From Crossiella cryophila (GTDB lineage Bacteria > Actinomycetota > Actinomycetes > Mycobacteriales > Pseudonocardiaceae), in assembly GCF_014204915.1 (NCBI RefSeq), contig NZ_JACHMH010000001.1, forward strand, positions 2,852,001 through 2,916,000: a stretch of 64,000 nt of DNA, read 5' to 3'. The translations under genes and the position numbers were made by a program. Below are positions 36,574 to 45,164 of the stretch, in pieces. The notes below the pieces were generated by a model. That model was given only the letters and a program-made list of their open reading frames with translations, did no database searches and was not told the DNA's origin. Numbering within the stretch: position 1 is the stretch's first letter; each line of letters starts with the position of its first letter.

Positions 36574-37539
36574 ATGAGCGGCGCTGCTCGGGCGATCGGT
36601 CTGCTGCTGGGTGCGGCCGCCGACGTGGTGGTCGGCGACCCCCGGCGGGGCCATCCGGTGGCCGCCTTCGGCACGGTCGCGGCCGGCCTGGAGAAGGTGC
36701 TCTACCGGGACCACCGGGCGCCGGGGGTGGTGCACGTGGTGCTGCTCACCGGCGGCGCGGTGCTGCTCGGGGTGGCCGCGGAGAAGCTCGGCAAGCACTC
36801 CCCGGTGCTGCAGGCGGCGACCACCGCGGTGGCCACCTGGGCGGTGCTCGGCGGCTGTTCGCTGGCCGGTGAGGGCACGCTGATGGCCCGCGCGCTCGAC
36901 GCCGGGCGGCTGGACGAGGCCAGGGACCGGCTGCCCAACCTGTGCGGCCGCGACCCGGCGGCGCTGGACGCGCTCGGACTGGCCAGGGCCACCGTGGAGT
37001 CGGTGGCGGAGAACACCTCCGACGCCCAGGTCGCGCCGTTGTTCTGGGGTGCGGTGGCCGGGGTGCCCGGCCTGCTGGCCTACCGGGCGATCAACACCCT
37101 GGACGCGATGGTCGGGCACCGCTCGCCGCGCTACCGCAACTTCGGCTGGGCCGCGGCCCGGCTGGACGACGTGGTCAACCTGGCGCCCTCCCGGCTGGCC
37201 GCGATGCTGACCGCGCTGGGCGCGCCGGTGGTCGGTGGCTCGGCCAAGCACGCCTGGCGGACCTGGCGGCTGGACGCCTCGGCGCACCCCAGCCCGAACG
37301 CCGGGCAGGTGGAGGCGGCCTTCGCGGGCGCGCTGGAGATCCGTCTCGGCGGGCGCACGGTGTACCGGCACGGCGCGGAGGAGCGGCCGGTGCTCGGTGA
37401 CGGGCGCAACCCCGACTCCGGGCACGTCACCAGGGCGGTGGAGCTGTCCAGGGTGGTCGGCGGGCTGTCCGCGCTGGCCTCAGCGACGGCCGCCGTAGCG
37501 ATCGGCGGTCTGCGGCGCAGGCGTCGGCACCGGGTCTGA
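36574..37539 (+). CDS. cobD: Adenosylcobinamide-phosphate synthase (CobD/CbiB)
   Basis: 321 residues, membrane protein. GDPRRGHPVAAFG at the N-terminus, ARATVESVAENTSDAQVAPLFW and AYRAINTLDAMVGHR are family signatures; ARLDDVVNLAPSRL and HPSPNAGQVEAAFAGAL follow. It joins aminopropanol phosphate to adenosylcobyric acid late in cobalamin synthesis. The 3' end overlaps the convergent SURF1 gene by 60 bases. In M. tuberculosis cobD (Rv2236c) also adjoins SURF1 (Rv2235). No B12 riboswitch fits in the 90-bp upstream gap. Confidence 0.94.
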   Translation: MSGAARAIGLLLGAAADVVVGDPRRGHPVAAFGTVAAGLEKVLYRDHRAPGVVHVVLLTGGAVLLGVAAEKLGKHSPVLQAATTAVATWAVLGGCSLAGEGTLMARALDAGRLDEARDRLPNLCGRDPAALDALGLARATVESVAENTSDAQVAPLFWGAVAGVPGLLAYRAINTLDAMVGHRSPRYRNFGWAAARLDDVVNLAPSRLAAMLTALGAPVVGGSAKHAWRTWRLDASAHPSPNAGQVEAAFAGALEIRLGGRTVYRHGAEERPVLGDGRNPDSGHVTRAVELSRVVGGLSALASATAAVAIGGLRRRRRHRV

Positions 37540-38310
37540 GTCCGCGTCGTCGTCCTCGTCCGGCTCGTCCTCGTCGTCCTCTTCCGACTCGGGGTGCGCC
37601 TCCCGCCAGAGCAGGAAGCCGAGCCCGACCGGGGCCATCAGGCCGAAGGCGATCCACTGCAGGGCGTAGGAGAAGAACGGCCCCGCCTCCAGCTTGGGCA
37701 GTGGCAGCAGGCCGAGCACGCCCGGCTGGCCCTCGTTGAGCTGCACGTAGCCGGGCCGCAGGTCCAGGCCGACGGCCTTGCCCAGCACGGTGGGGTCGAT
37801 GGTGTAGATCTGCCGCTTGCCGTCCTGGTCCAGCACGTCCTGCCGGCCGGGGTCGATCTCGCTGCCGCGGACCCGGCCGATCACGGTGACCTGACCGCTC
37901 GGCGCGGCGTCGTAGGCCACCGGTTTGGTGCCCTGCTGGACCTTGATGTAGCCGCGGTTGACGATCACGGTCTGCCCGGAGTCGGTGCGCAGCGGGGTGA
38001 GCACCTCGAAGGCGGCCTTGCCCTCGGCCTTGCGCAGCCGCACCAGCGTCTCCGCCTCGGGCAGGTACCGCCCGGTGAGCTTGACCACCAGCCACTGCTT
38101 CGCCGCCGGGTCGGTACCCGGTGGCAGCGCGGTCTCGTAGTCGACCGCCTCGGTCTCCAGCGAGCCGGTGATCGCCGAGTTCTGCGTCTCCCTGCGCTCG
38201 TCCTGCCGGAACTGCCAGGGGGCCAGGATCCACAGGCAGGCCGCCGAGAACAGCAGCACGAACCCGATCAGGGCCAGCCAGCCCGGTCGCAGCAGGAACT
38301 TCCAACGCAC
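37480..38310 (-). CDS. SURF1 family cytochrome oxidase biogenesis protein
   Basis: 276 residues with two membrane helices, at residues 10-30 (LALIGFVLLFSAACLWIL) and about 215-235 (ALQWIAFGLMAPVGLGFLLW), bracketing an exported beta-rich domain with the VNRGYIKV motif. SURF1 helps insert heme into cytochrome aa3 oxidase. The last 40 residues are an unusually acidic Asp/Glu tail. It is fourth in the leftward unit PIG-L, LMW phosphatase, fructosamine kinase, SURF1, 22 bases behind the kinase gene. Confidence 0.92.
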   Translation of the reverse strand: MRWKFLLRPGWLALIGFVLLFSAACLWILAPWQFRQDERRETQNSAITGSLETEAVDYETALPPGTDPAAKQWLVVKLTGRYLPEAETLVRLRKAEGKAAFEVLTPLRTDSGQTVIVNRGYIKVQQGTKPVAYDAAPSGQVTVIGRVRGSEIDPGRQDVLDQDGKRQIYTIDPTVLGKAVGLDLRPGYVQLNEGQPGVLGLLPLPKLEAGPFFSYALQWIAFGLMAPVGLGFLLWREAHPESEEDDEDEPDEDDDADSDPVPTPAPQTADRYGGRR

Positions 38311-38332
38311 CCCTCCACGGTAGGGGGCGCGT

Positions 38333-39181
38333 TCACCCGCTCGGTGGCCGCCCCCGGACCGCCTGCGCCGCGGCCACCGTCCGCTGCCCGTAGGAGCCGC
38401 CGAAGAGCACCACGTGCACCAGCAGCGGGAACAGCTGGTGCAGCGGAACCCGGTCCCGCCAGCCCTGCGCCAGCGGGGCCACCTCCTGGTAGGCGCCCAG
38501 GATCCGGTCCAGGTGCGGGCAGCCGAACAGGGCCAGCATGGCCAGGTCGCTCTCCCGGTGCCCGCCGTGCGCGGCCGGGTCGATCAGGTGCACCCCGTCG
38601 GCGCCCCACAGCACGTTGCCCGACCACAGGTCGCCGTGCAGCCGGGCGGGCGGCTCGGGCGGTCCCGCGTACTCGGCGATCCGCTCGCACACCGCGCGCA
38701 CCGGCCGCGGATCGGGCAGGTCGGCGGTGCGCAGGTAGGGCTCCAGGCGCTGGGTGGCGAAGAACTCCGGCCAGTCGTCGTGCGGCTCGTTGCGCATCGG
38801 GGCCGCGCCGATCCAGGCATCCGCCGGACCGCCGGGTGGTGGGCAGCCGAAGGCGGTCGCGCCGCTGGCGTGCAGCGCGGCCAGTTCCCGGCCGAACCGC
38901 TCGGCCGCGGCCGGCGTGGGTTCGCCGGGCGGCACCCAGTCCAGCACCAGCCAGGTCTGGTCGTGGCCCAGCACCGCCGGGATCGGCACCGCGTCCGCCG
39001 CGGCCAGCCAGCTCAGCCCGGCCGCCTCGGCCACGCTGCTGCCGGCCGCCGCGGACTTGGCCACCACCTGCCGCCCGTCGGCCAGCCGGGCCCGGAACAC
39101 CTCGGCCGCACTGCCCCCGGCCGCAGTCACCTGCACCGCGTCGACGCCGGTGAGCCGGGTGATCGCGGCGGCCGCGGTCAC
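38333..39181 (-). CDS. Fructosamine kinase family protein (ketosamine 3-kinase)
   Basis: 282 residues. The kinase fold shows GSAAEVFRA (nucleotide loop), VVAKS (Lys), the catalytic loop RLHGDLWSGN, and LIDPAAHGGHRESDLAML. The FN3K family phosphorylates sugars attached to protein lysines or free amines as the first step of deglycation; bacterial members favour ribulosamines and erythrulosamines. The GTG overlaps the stop of the LMW phosphatase gene (GTGA), a pairing known in other bacteria, where the phosphatase acts on the kinase product. Confidence 0.92.
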   Translation of the reverse strand: MTAAAAITRLTGVDAVQVTAAGGSAAEVFRARLADGRQVVAKSAAAGSSVAEAAGLSWLAAADAVPIPAVLGHDQTWLVLDWVPPGEPTPAAAERFGRELAALHASGATAFGCPPPGGPADAWIGAAPMRNEPHDDWPEFFATQRLEPYLRTADLPDPRPVRAVCERIAEYAGPPEPPARLHGDLWSGNVLWGADGVHLIDPAAHGGHRESDLAMLALFGCPHLDRILGAYQEVAPLAQGWRDRVPLHQLFPLLVHVVLFGGSYGQRTVAAAQAVRGRPPSG

Positions 39182-39648
39182 AGCTTCTTCCGCACCCAGT
39201 CCAGCAGGCCGGGCACGGCCGCCTCCACCATGCCCAGCACCTCGGCGAAATCGGCCCGGCCGCCGTAGTACGGGTCGGGCACGTCCAGATCGTCCCCGGC
39301 GGCCGGGTCGAAGGAGCGCAGCAGCCGGACCTCGCCGGTGACCAGGCGGCGCAGTTCGCGCTGGTGCCCGGCGTCCAGGGCCAGGAACAGGTCCGCGTCC
39401 GCGTGCGCCGATCCGACCTGGGCCGCGGTGTGCTCGGCCGGGTAGCCGTGTTCGAGCAGCACCGCGCGGGCCCGGTGGTCGGCCTGCTCGCCGATGTGCC
39501 AGGGCCCGGTGCCCGCGCTGGTCACCTTGACCCGCTCGGCCAGCCCGGCCCGGCGCAGGTGCTCGCGGAAGACGATCGCGGCGATGGGGGACCGGCAGAT
39601 GTTGCCGGTGCAGACGAAGCTCAGGTGCACCGGCTCAGTCTCCGTCAT
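39178..39648 (-). CDS. Low-molecular-weight protein-tyrosine-phosphatase family protein (PtpA-like)
   Basis: 156 residues. The P-loop CxxxxxR(S) is Cys13-TGNIC-Arg19-Ser20 and the general-acid Asp is in DVPDPYYGG near residue 124. In M. tuberculosis the gene at this place, Rv2234, is the phosphatase PtpA. Here it lies between a PIG-L deacetylase and a fructosamine kinase with overlapping starts and stops on both sides, which favours ketosamine-phosphate or aldose-phosphate dephosphorylation over signalling; both remain possible. Confidence 0.93.
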   Translation of the reverse strand: MTETEPVHLSFVCTGNICRSPIAAIVFREHLRRAGLAERVKVTSAGTGPWHIGEQADHRARAVLLEHGYPAEHTAAQVGSAHADADLFLALDAGHQRELRRLVTGEVRLLRSFDPAAGDDLDVPDPYYGGRADFAEVLGMVEAAVPGLLDWVRKKL

Positions 39649-40478
39649 CGCGGTACATCGAGGTACTCGTGCGGATCGGCGGCGGCGGGATCGATCATCA
39701 GGCGCACGCTGTGGTAGCCCAGCGCGTAGCGGCCGTTTGCCGGATCCCAGTGGCGGTACTCGGCCAGCGCCTGGCGCTTGCGGGCGTGCTGGGCCGGGGT
39801 GAGCGGCACCACGTGGTCGGCGGTGCGCTCGGCTGGCGGGTAGGTGTAGCCGTAGACCCAGTAGTAGCGGAAGTCGCTGATCCGCTCGCGCAGGCTCTCC
39901 GCGGCGTCCCGGCAGGCGGCGTGGGTCTTGTTGGGGTCGGCGGGATCGCCGCCGTGGATGACATCCCGCCAGCCGCTGACCAGCTTGTGCGAGGCGCCGG
40001 GGTGGCGGGACTCGAAGTCCAGGATGGTCTCCCGGACGTACTGGACGAACCCGGGGTAGTCGGTCCAGGCGCTGTCCGGATGCTGCATGTTGATCACCCG
40101 GTCCACGCCAAGCCGGTGCGCGGCCGCGGTGAACTCGGCGGTGCGCGCGGCCACGATGTCGTCCAGGCTCAGCTCGATCCGGTGGCCGGGATCACCGGAG
40201 GGGCAGTCCGCGCCCAGGTTGCAGTTGCCGTTGATGATGTCGATCAGCCCGCCGTTCTCGCCGCGGGAGAGCAGCACCAGGTACACCGGCCGCCCGGCCT
40301 CCTTGTGCGCCCGGATCGCGCCCGCCATCGCGATCGACTCGTCGTCCTGGTGCGGGGCGTAGAAGATCGCCGGCCAGTCGGCGGCGGCGGCCGGGGCCTG
40401 ACCGAGGGCCAGACCGCCGAGGGCGGCCGCGGAGACGCCGAGCAGGCGGCGGCGGGAGAGTCCGGCGTGATCGTCCAT
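39645..40478 (-). CDS. Tat-exported PIG-L family deacetylase
   Basis: 277 residues from ATG at 40478. Residues 8-14 SRRRLLG plus the hydrophobic stretch to AAAAD form a twin-arginine signal peptide. The zinc/catalytic motif APHQDDE (residues 41-47) is the PIG-L/LmbE signature; the third zinc His is likely in the THAACRDAA region. The family de-N-acetylates GlcNAc derivatives; cytosolic MshB makes mycothiol, but an exported member more likely works on envelope or environmental glycans. It is the first gene of the leftward unit and overlaps the phosphatase gene by ATGA. Confidence 0.9.
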   Translation of the reverse strand: MDDHAGLSRRRLLGVSAAALGGLALGQAPAAAADWPAIFYAPHQDDESIAMAGAIRAHKEAGRPVYLVLLSRGENGGLIDIINGNCNLGADCPSGDPGHRIELSLDDIVAARTAEFTAAAHRLGVDRVINMQHPDSAWTDYPGFVQYVRETILDFESRHPGASHKLVSGWRDVIHGGDPADPNKTHAACRDAAESLRERISDFRYYWVYGYTYPPAERTADHVVPLTPAQHARKRQALAEYRHWDPANGRYALGYHSVRLMIDPAAADPHEYLDVPR

Positions 40479-40546
40479 CAGCCGAGTGTCGCGGCCGGGC
40501 CCCGACTGGTCATCGGCCACTCGTCGGGCGGCTTAGACTCGCCGCG

Positions 40547-41611
40547 ATGACTGGCGAGGACTTCGAGCGCGCGCGACTGCGCCACCACGGCGATGCCGAG
40601 GCCGCGCCGGGACTCGCCGATTTCGCGGTCAACGTGCGCCTGCCCCGCCCGCCGGACTGGCTGCGCGCCCGGCTCGCCGAGGCACTGGACGGCCTTGGCC
40701 GCTACCCCGGGGCCGAGGACGAGCTGGCCGCCCGCGTGGCCGCCGCCGACCGGCACGGCCGTTCGCCCGAGCAGGTGCTGATCCTCAACGGGGCGGCCGA
40801 GGGGTTCGCGTTGCTGCCCCGGCTGGCGCCGGGACTGGCCGCGGTGGTGCACCCCTCCTTCACCGAGCCCGATGTGGCCCTGCTGGACGCCGGGGTGCCG
40901 CTGACCAGGGTGCGGCTGCGTCCCGAGGACGGCTACGCGCTGCGGCCCGAGCTGGTGCCCGAGGACGCCGACCTGGTGGTGGTGGGCAACCCGACCAACC
41001 CGACCTCGGTGCTGCACCCGGCCGAGACCCTGCGTGCGCTGGCCAGGCCCGGCCGGGTGCTGGTGGTGGACGAGGCATTCGCCGACGCGGTGCCCGGTGA
41101 GCCGGAATCCGTTGCGGGAGCGGACATTCCAGGGCTGCTGGTGCTGCGCAGCCTGACCAAGACCTGGGGCCTGGCCGGACTGCGCGCCGGATACGCCCTC
41201 GGCGCGCCGGAGCTGTTGGCCCGGCTGGCCGCGCACCGTCCACAATGGCCGGTGGGCAGCCTGGTGCTGACCGCGGTCGAGGCCTGCTGCGCCCCGGAAG
41301 CCGTGCGGGAGGCCGACCTCGCCGCCCGCGAGGGCGTGGCGCACCGGAGCGCCATGGCCGCGGCACTGGCCGAACTGCCCGGGGTCGAGGTGTGTGGAGG
41401 GGCCGCCGGGCCGTTCCTGCTGCTGCGGGTCGCCGACGGCGAGCGGGTGCGGCTGGAGCTGCGTGAACAGGGGGTCGCGGTGCGTCGCGCGGACACCTTC
41501 CCCGGCCTGGACGCCACCCACCTGCGGGTCGCGGTGCGCCCGCCGGAGCAGGCCGCGGTGCTGCTCAAGGCGTTGCAGACGGTGTTGCGGGAAGAGGGGG
41601 AGCAGGGATGA
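40547..41611 (+). CDS. cobC: CobC-like class I/II aminotransferase (threonine-phosphate decarboxylase type)
   Basis: 354 residues, PLP fold type I: GNPTNPTSVL binds the cofactor, DEAFAD is the Asp loop, and the Schiff-base lysine is Lys205 in SLTKTWGLAGLRAGY. It is the homologue of Rv2231c, annotated cobC; the enzyme class produces aminopropanol phosphate for cobalamin or acts as a histidinol-phosphate aminotransferase. The nearby cobD makes the cobalamin role more likely. It starts the rightward unit cobC, Nif3, zinc ribbon, RNase H/phosphatase, all with overlapping stop/start codons. Confidence 0.88.
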   Translation: MTGEDFERARLRHHGDAEAAPGLADFAVNVRLPRPPDWLRARLAEALDGLGRYPGAEDELAARVAAADRHGRSPEQVLILNGAAEGFALLPRLAPGLAAVVHPSFTEPDVALLDAGVPLTRVRLRPEDGYALRPELVPEDADLVVVGNPTNPTSVLHPAETLRALARPGRVLVVDEAFADAVPGEPESVAGADIPGLLVLRSLTKTWGLAGLRAGYALGAPELLARLAAHRPQWPVGSLVLTAVEACCAPEAVREADLAAREGVAHRSAMAAALAELPGVEVCGGAAGPFLLLRVADGERVRLELREQGVAVRRADTFPGLDATHLRVAVRPPEQAAVLLKALQTVLREEGEQG

Positions 41612-42756
41612 GCCCGACACTGGCCGAGGTGGTCGCCGCGATCGAGGCGGCCTACCCGCCCGAACTGGCCGAGTCCTGGGACGCGGTCGGCCTGGTGTGC
41701 GGCGATCCGGCCGAACCCGTCGACCGGGTGCTGGTCTGCGTGGACCCGGTCGAGTCCACAGTGGACGAAGCCATCGAACTCGGCGCGCAGCTCGTGCTCG
41801 CCCACCACCCGCTGCTGCTGCGCGGTGTGCACGGCGTGCCCGCCGATGACGCCAAGGGCCGCCTGGTGCACAAGCTCATCCGCAACGGCGCCGGGCTGCT
41901 GTGCGCGCACACCAACGCCGACTCCGCCGACCCCGGCGTGTCCGACGCACTGGCCGAGGCACTGGGCCTGCGGGTCACCGGCCCACTGGACGCCAAACCC
42001 GCCGACCCGCTGGACGCGCTCAGCGTGATCGTGCCGGCCGGGCACACCGACAAGCTCCTGGACGCGCTCTTCGCCGCCGGGGCGGCCGCGATCGGCGACT
42101 ACCGCGAGGCCGCCTTCCTGCACGAGGGCACCGCCCAGTTCCGGCCGATCGCCGCCGCCGACCCGGCCGCGGGCCGCCACGGTGAACTGCACCGCGGCCC
42201 GGAGACCAGGATCGAGACCGTGCTGCCCCGGCACCGCCGCCGTGCGGTGCTGGCCGCCCTGCACGCCGCCCACCCGTACGAGACCCCCGCCTACGACCTG
42301 CACGAACTGGCCGAGGAGCCCTCCAGCCGCGGTATCGGCCGGATCGGCGAACTGGCCGAGGCCGAACCCTTCGGCGCGTTCGTGCAGCGGGTCGCGCTCG
42401 CCCTGCCCGAGACCGCCTGGGGCGTGCGCGCCGCTGGCGAGCCGGAACGCCCGGTGCGCACCGTCGCGGTGTGCGGCGGCGCGGGCGACTCGCTGCTGCG
42501 CGCGGCGACCAGGGCCGGCGTGGACGCCTATGTCACCGCCGACCTGCGACACCACCCGGCCGGGGAACACCTCGCCGGGGCAGACACCCCCATGCTCGTC
42601 GACGTCGCGCACTGGGCCAGCGAATGGCCGTGGTGCGCGCAGGCGGCCGACGTCATCCGCCGGGCGTTCCCCGGTACGGTCGACGTCCACGTCTCCACCC
42701 GACGCACCGATCCGTGGACGCTGGCCGCGTCCGCCACAGGGAGGACCCCCGCGTGA
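41608..42756 (+). CDS. Nif3-like dinuclear metal centre protein
   Basis: 382 residues, the long form with an inserted middle domain. Metal-ligand regions are visible: SWDAVGLVCGD at the N-terminus, AHHPLLLRGVH, HTNADSADPG and the C-terminal GDSLLRAATRAGVDAYVTADLRHH with DVAHWASEW. These build a toroidal hexamer with two metals per subunit. Biochemical function remains unclear across the family (GTP cyclohydrolase I type 2 has been claimed). Homologue of Rv2230c. ATGA overlap with cobC. Confidence 0.93.
   Translation: MSPTLAEVVAAIEAAYPPELAESWDAVGLVCGDPAEPVDRVLVCVDPVESTVDEAIELGAQLVLAHHPLLLRGVHGVPADDAKGRLVHKLIRNGAGLLCAHTNADSADPGVSDALAEALGLRVTGPLDAKPADPLDALSVIVPAGHTDKLLDALFAAGAAAIGDYREAAFLHEGTAQFRPIAAADPAAGRHGELHRGPETRIETVLPRHRRRAVLAALHAAHPYETPAYDLHELAEEPSSRGIGRIGELAEAEPFGAFVQRVALALPETAWGVRAAGEPERPVRTVAVCGGAGDSLLRAATRAGVDAYVTADLRHHPAGEHLAGADTPMLVDVAHWASEWPWCAQAADVIRRAFPGTVDVHVSTRRTDPWTLAASATGRTPA
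41754..41766. repeat. Copy 4 of the motif
   Basis: Exact copy in the Nif3-like gene, Ser-Thr-Val-Asp with the rare codon ACA. Confidence 0.7.
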
Positions 42757-43484
42757 AAGCCGATCCCGCCGTGCAGAAGCGGCTGCTCGACCTCGCCGAG
42801 GTCGACGCCGAGCTGAACCGCGCCACCCACCGGCGGCGCACCCTGCCCGAGCTGGCCGAGATCGTCACCGCCGAAACCGAACTGCGCACCCGCAAGGACG
42901 CGGTGGTGGCGGTGGAGACCACCCTGGCCGACCTGGACCGGGACGCCAAGCGGCTGGACTCCGAGATCGACCAGGTCCGCGCCCGCGAGGAGCGCGACCG
43001 CACCCTGCTCAACTCCGCCGACGCCAAGCGCTCGGTGGACCTCCAGCACGAGCTGGAGACCCTCGCCCGCCGCCGCGGCATCCTGGAGGACGAGTCCCTG
43101 GAGCTGATGGAGCGGCGCGAGGCCGTCGAGATGGACGTGCAGCACGCCCGCGCCCAGGACGGCCTGGCCCAGGAGAAGCTGGCCGACGCCCAGCGCCGCC
43201 GGGACGAGGCATTCGCCGACCTGGAGACCATCGAGGCCCGCTCCGGCGACCGGCGCAAGACCGTGCTGGCCGGCCTGCCCACCGACCTGGTCACCCTCTA
43301 CGAGCGGATCCGGTCCAAGGGCGGCACCGGGGCCGCGCTGCTCAAGGCCCGCCGCTGCGGCGCCTGCCGGCTGGAGCTGGACCGGATCGCGATGAGCAAG
43401 CTCAAGGAGGCCGCCAGGGACGAGGTGGCCCGCTGCGAGGAGTGCGGCGCGATCCTGGTGCGCACCGCGGAGTCCGGCCTGTGA
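42753..43484 (+). CDS. C4-type zinc ribbon coiled-coil protein
   Basis: 243 residues from GTG at 42753 (GGGAGG upstream, GTGA overlap). Residues 1-180 form an antiparallel coiled coil rich in Arg/Glu. The C-terminus has a zinc ribbon with CGAC and, about 30 residues on, CEEC. Homologue of Rv2229c. The family is thought to bind nucleic acid or act in cell envelope assembly; nothing here decides it. Confidence 0.92.
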   Translation: MKADPAVQKRLLDLAEVDAELNRATHRRRTLPELAEIVTAETELRTRKDAVVAVETTLADLDRDAKRLDSEIDQVRAREERDRTLLNSADAKRSVDLQHELETLARRRGILEDESLELMERREAVEMDVQHARAQDGLAQEKLADAQRRRDEAFADLETIEARSGDRRKTVLAGLPTDLVTLYERIRSKGGTGAALLKARRCGACRLELDRIAMSKLKEAARDEVARCEECGAILVRTAESGL

Positions 43485-44608
43485 GGGTGCTCGTCGAGGC
43501 TGACGGCGGGTCCAGGGGCAACCCCGGTCCCGCCGGGTACGGCGCGGTGGTCAAGGACCCCGGCACCGGCGAGGTGCTGGCCGAACGCGCCGAGGGCATC
43601 GGCGAGGCCACCAACAACGTGGCCGAGTACCAGGGCCTGCTGGCCGGGCTGCGGGCCGCGGCCGAGCTGGGCGCGACCGAGGTGGAGTGCAGGCTGGACT
43701 CCAAACTCGTGGTCGAGCAGCTGGCGGGCCGCTGGAAGATCAAGCACCCGGCGCTGCAGCCACTGGCCCGCGAGGCCCAGCGGCTGGCCGCCGGATTCGA
43801 CTGGGTCGGCTACACCTGGATCCCGCGCGAACGCAACACCGACGCGGACCGGCTGGCCAACGAGGCGATGGACGCCCAGGCCAGCGGCACCCCGCGGATC
43901 GAACGCGCGGACAGCCCGCTGCCCGACCTCACCGCCGTACCCCAGCCGGACAGCGCCACCCAGGCCGCACCGCCGTCCTGGACCGGGGCCAAGGGCACGC
44001 CGACCCGGCTGATCCTGCTCCGGCACGGGCAGACCGAGATGTCCGCCCAGCGCCGCTACTCCGGCCTCGGCGACCCACAGCTCACCGAGATCGGCAGGCG
44101 GCAGGCAGCGGCCGCCGCCAAACGGCTCAGCTCGTTCACCGAGGTCAGCGCGGTGATCGCGTCCCCGCTGACGCGTACCCGGCAGACCGCCCAGGCCGTC
44201 GGCGACGCGCTCGGGCTGGCCCCGGAGATCAGCCAGGGGCTGGTCGAGACGAACTTCGGCGCCTGGGAGGGCCTGACCTTCACCGAGGCCGCGCGGCGGG
44301 ACCCCGCGCTGCACGCCCGCTGGCTGGCCGACCCGACCGTGCCCACCCCCGGCGGGGAGAGCTTCGACCAGGTGCACCGCCGGGTCGCGCGGGCCAGGGA
44401 CGAGGTGCTGGCCGCTCGGGCCGGGCAGACCGTGGTGCTGGTCAGCCACGTGACCCCGATCAAATCGCTGCTCCGGCTGGCCCTGGACGTCGGCCCGCAG
44501 CTGCTCTTCCGGCTGCACCTGGACCTGGCCTCGATCTCCATCGCCGAGTTCTACCCGGACGGCAACGCCTCGGTGCGCCTGGTGAACGACACCGCGCACC
44601 TGGACTAG
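43481..44608 (+). CDS. Bifunctional RNase H / acid phosphatase
   Basis: 375 residues from GTG at 43481 (GTGA overlap). Residues 1-135 are an RNase HI domain: Asp8 in EADGGSRGNPGPAG, the Glu in NNVAEYQGLL and Asp in CRLDSKLVVEQL, with DRLANEAMD at the end. After a Pro/Ser/Ala-rich linker, residues 175-375 are a histidine phosphatase domain with LLRHGQTEMS (catalytic His182), SPLTRTRQTAQ and VSHVTPIK. The M. tuberculosis homologue Rv2228c has RNase H activity and alpha-ribazole phosphatase activity, tying it to both RNA-DNA hybrid removal and cobalamin synthesis. Confidence 0.95.
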   Translation: MRVLVEADGGSRGNPGPAGYGAVVKDPGTGEVLAERAEGIGEATNNVAEYQGLLAGLRAAAELGATEVECRLDSKLVVEQLAGRWKIKHPALQPLAREAQRLAAGFDWVGYTWIPRERNTDADRLANEAMDAQASGTPRIERADSPLPDLTAVPQPDSATQAAPPSWTGAKGTPTRLILLRHGQTEMSAQRRYSGLGDPQLTEIGRRQAAAAAKRLSSFTEVSAVIASPLTRTRQTAQAVGDALGLAPEISQGLVETNFGAWEGLTFTEAARRDPALHARWLADPTVPTPGGESFDQVHRRVARARDEVLAARAGQTVVLVSHVTPIKSLLRLALDVGPQLLFRLHLDLASISIAEFYPDGNASVRLVNDTAHLD

Positions 44609-44688
44609 AGCGAGGCGGGTCAAGGAGAACTCGCGGCCGAAACCGGACAGAAGTCCGCGAAACGAGCCGGGTTCGTAAAAGCGCCGCA

Positions 44689-44733
44689 CCGGGTGGGAGC
44701 AGGCAACGGCGCGGAACGCCTGCTCCCACCCGG
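44689..44733 (+). terminator. Strong terminator of the cobC-RNase H unit
   Basis: CCGGGTGGGAGCAGGC (44689-44704) pairs perfectly over 16 bp with 44718-44733, with a 13-base loop. Confidence 0.85.
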
Positions 44734-45164
44734 ACATCCGGCGGCCTACGGCGTTTCCCGTTCACCCGTGCACTGGGGGGCAGCTCACAACGAAGGACGG
44801 GACGCGGCCTTTGTATCGCCGGGGTTATTTTCTGCGGCCGTGGCAATGACGGTAATGAGCCGGGCAGGAAGCCGCAAGCACGAAAAATGGGGGATGACAT
44901 TCGTTCACTCGTTCGGCTGTACGGAATGAATTTCCCATGCCGCCAAAGTGGTACAACCAATCGGGGCTGACCTGCGGAAACGCAGCCGTAACCGCGAGTC
45001 GTCACGCGACACGCTCAACCTATCGCGCTGGGTGACTTTGCACCTTGGTCCGTTCCGCGTAATGGGTTGGTCGCCAATTGTGACGACCGTTCACGTTGAT
45101 TGAGTGGCTGTGTTTCAGCAGCCCCTGGCACAGACCGCTTCGCGGGGGTCGTACACTACTGCGA
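44734..45164. other. Intergenic region upstream of rnpB
   Basis: After the terminator, some 430 bases hold no clear gene. The stretch 44790-45100 is less GC-rich than its surroundings. A 27-codon frame from ATG at 44888 (MGDDIRSLVRLYGMNF start) is present but lacks any family support. TACACT at 45152-45157 is a plausible -10 element for rnpB, eight bases before the mature 5' end. Confidence 0.4.

Noticed and set aside
44888-44971. 27-codon frame upstream of rnpB as a gene
   Set aside because: Only a purine stretch before the ATG, with no motif, conservation or terminator to support it.
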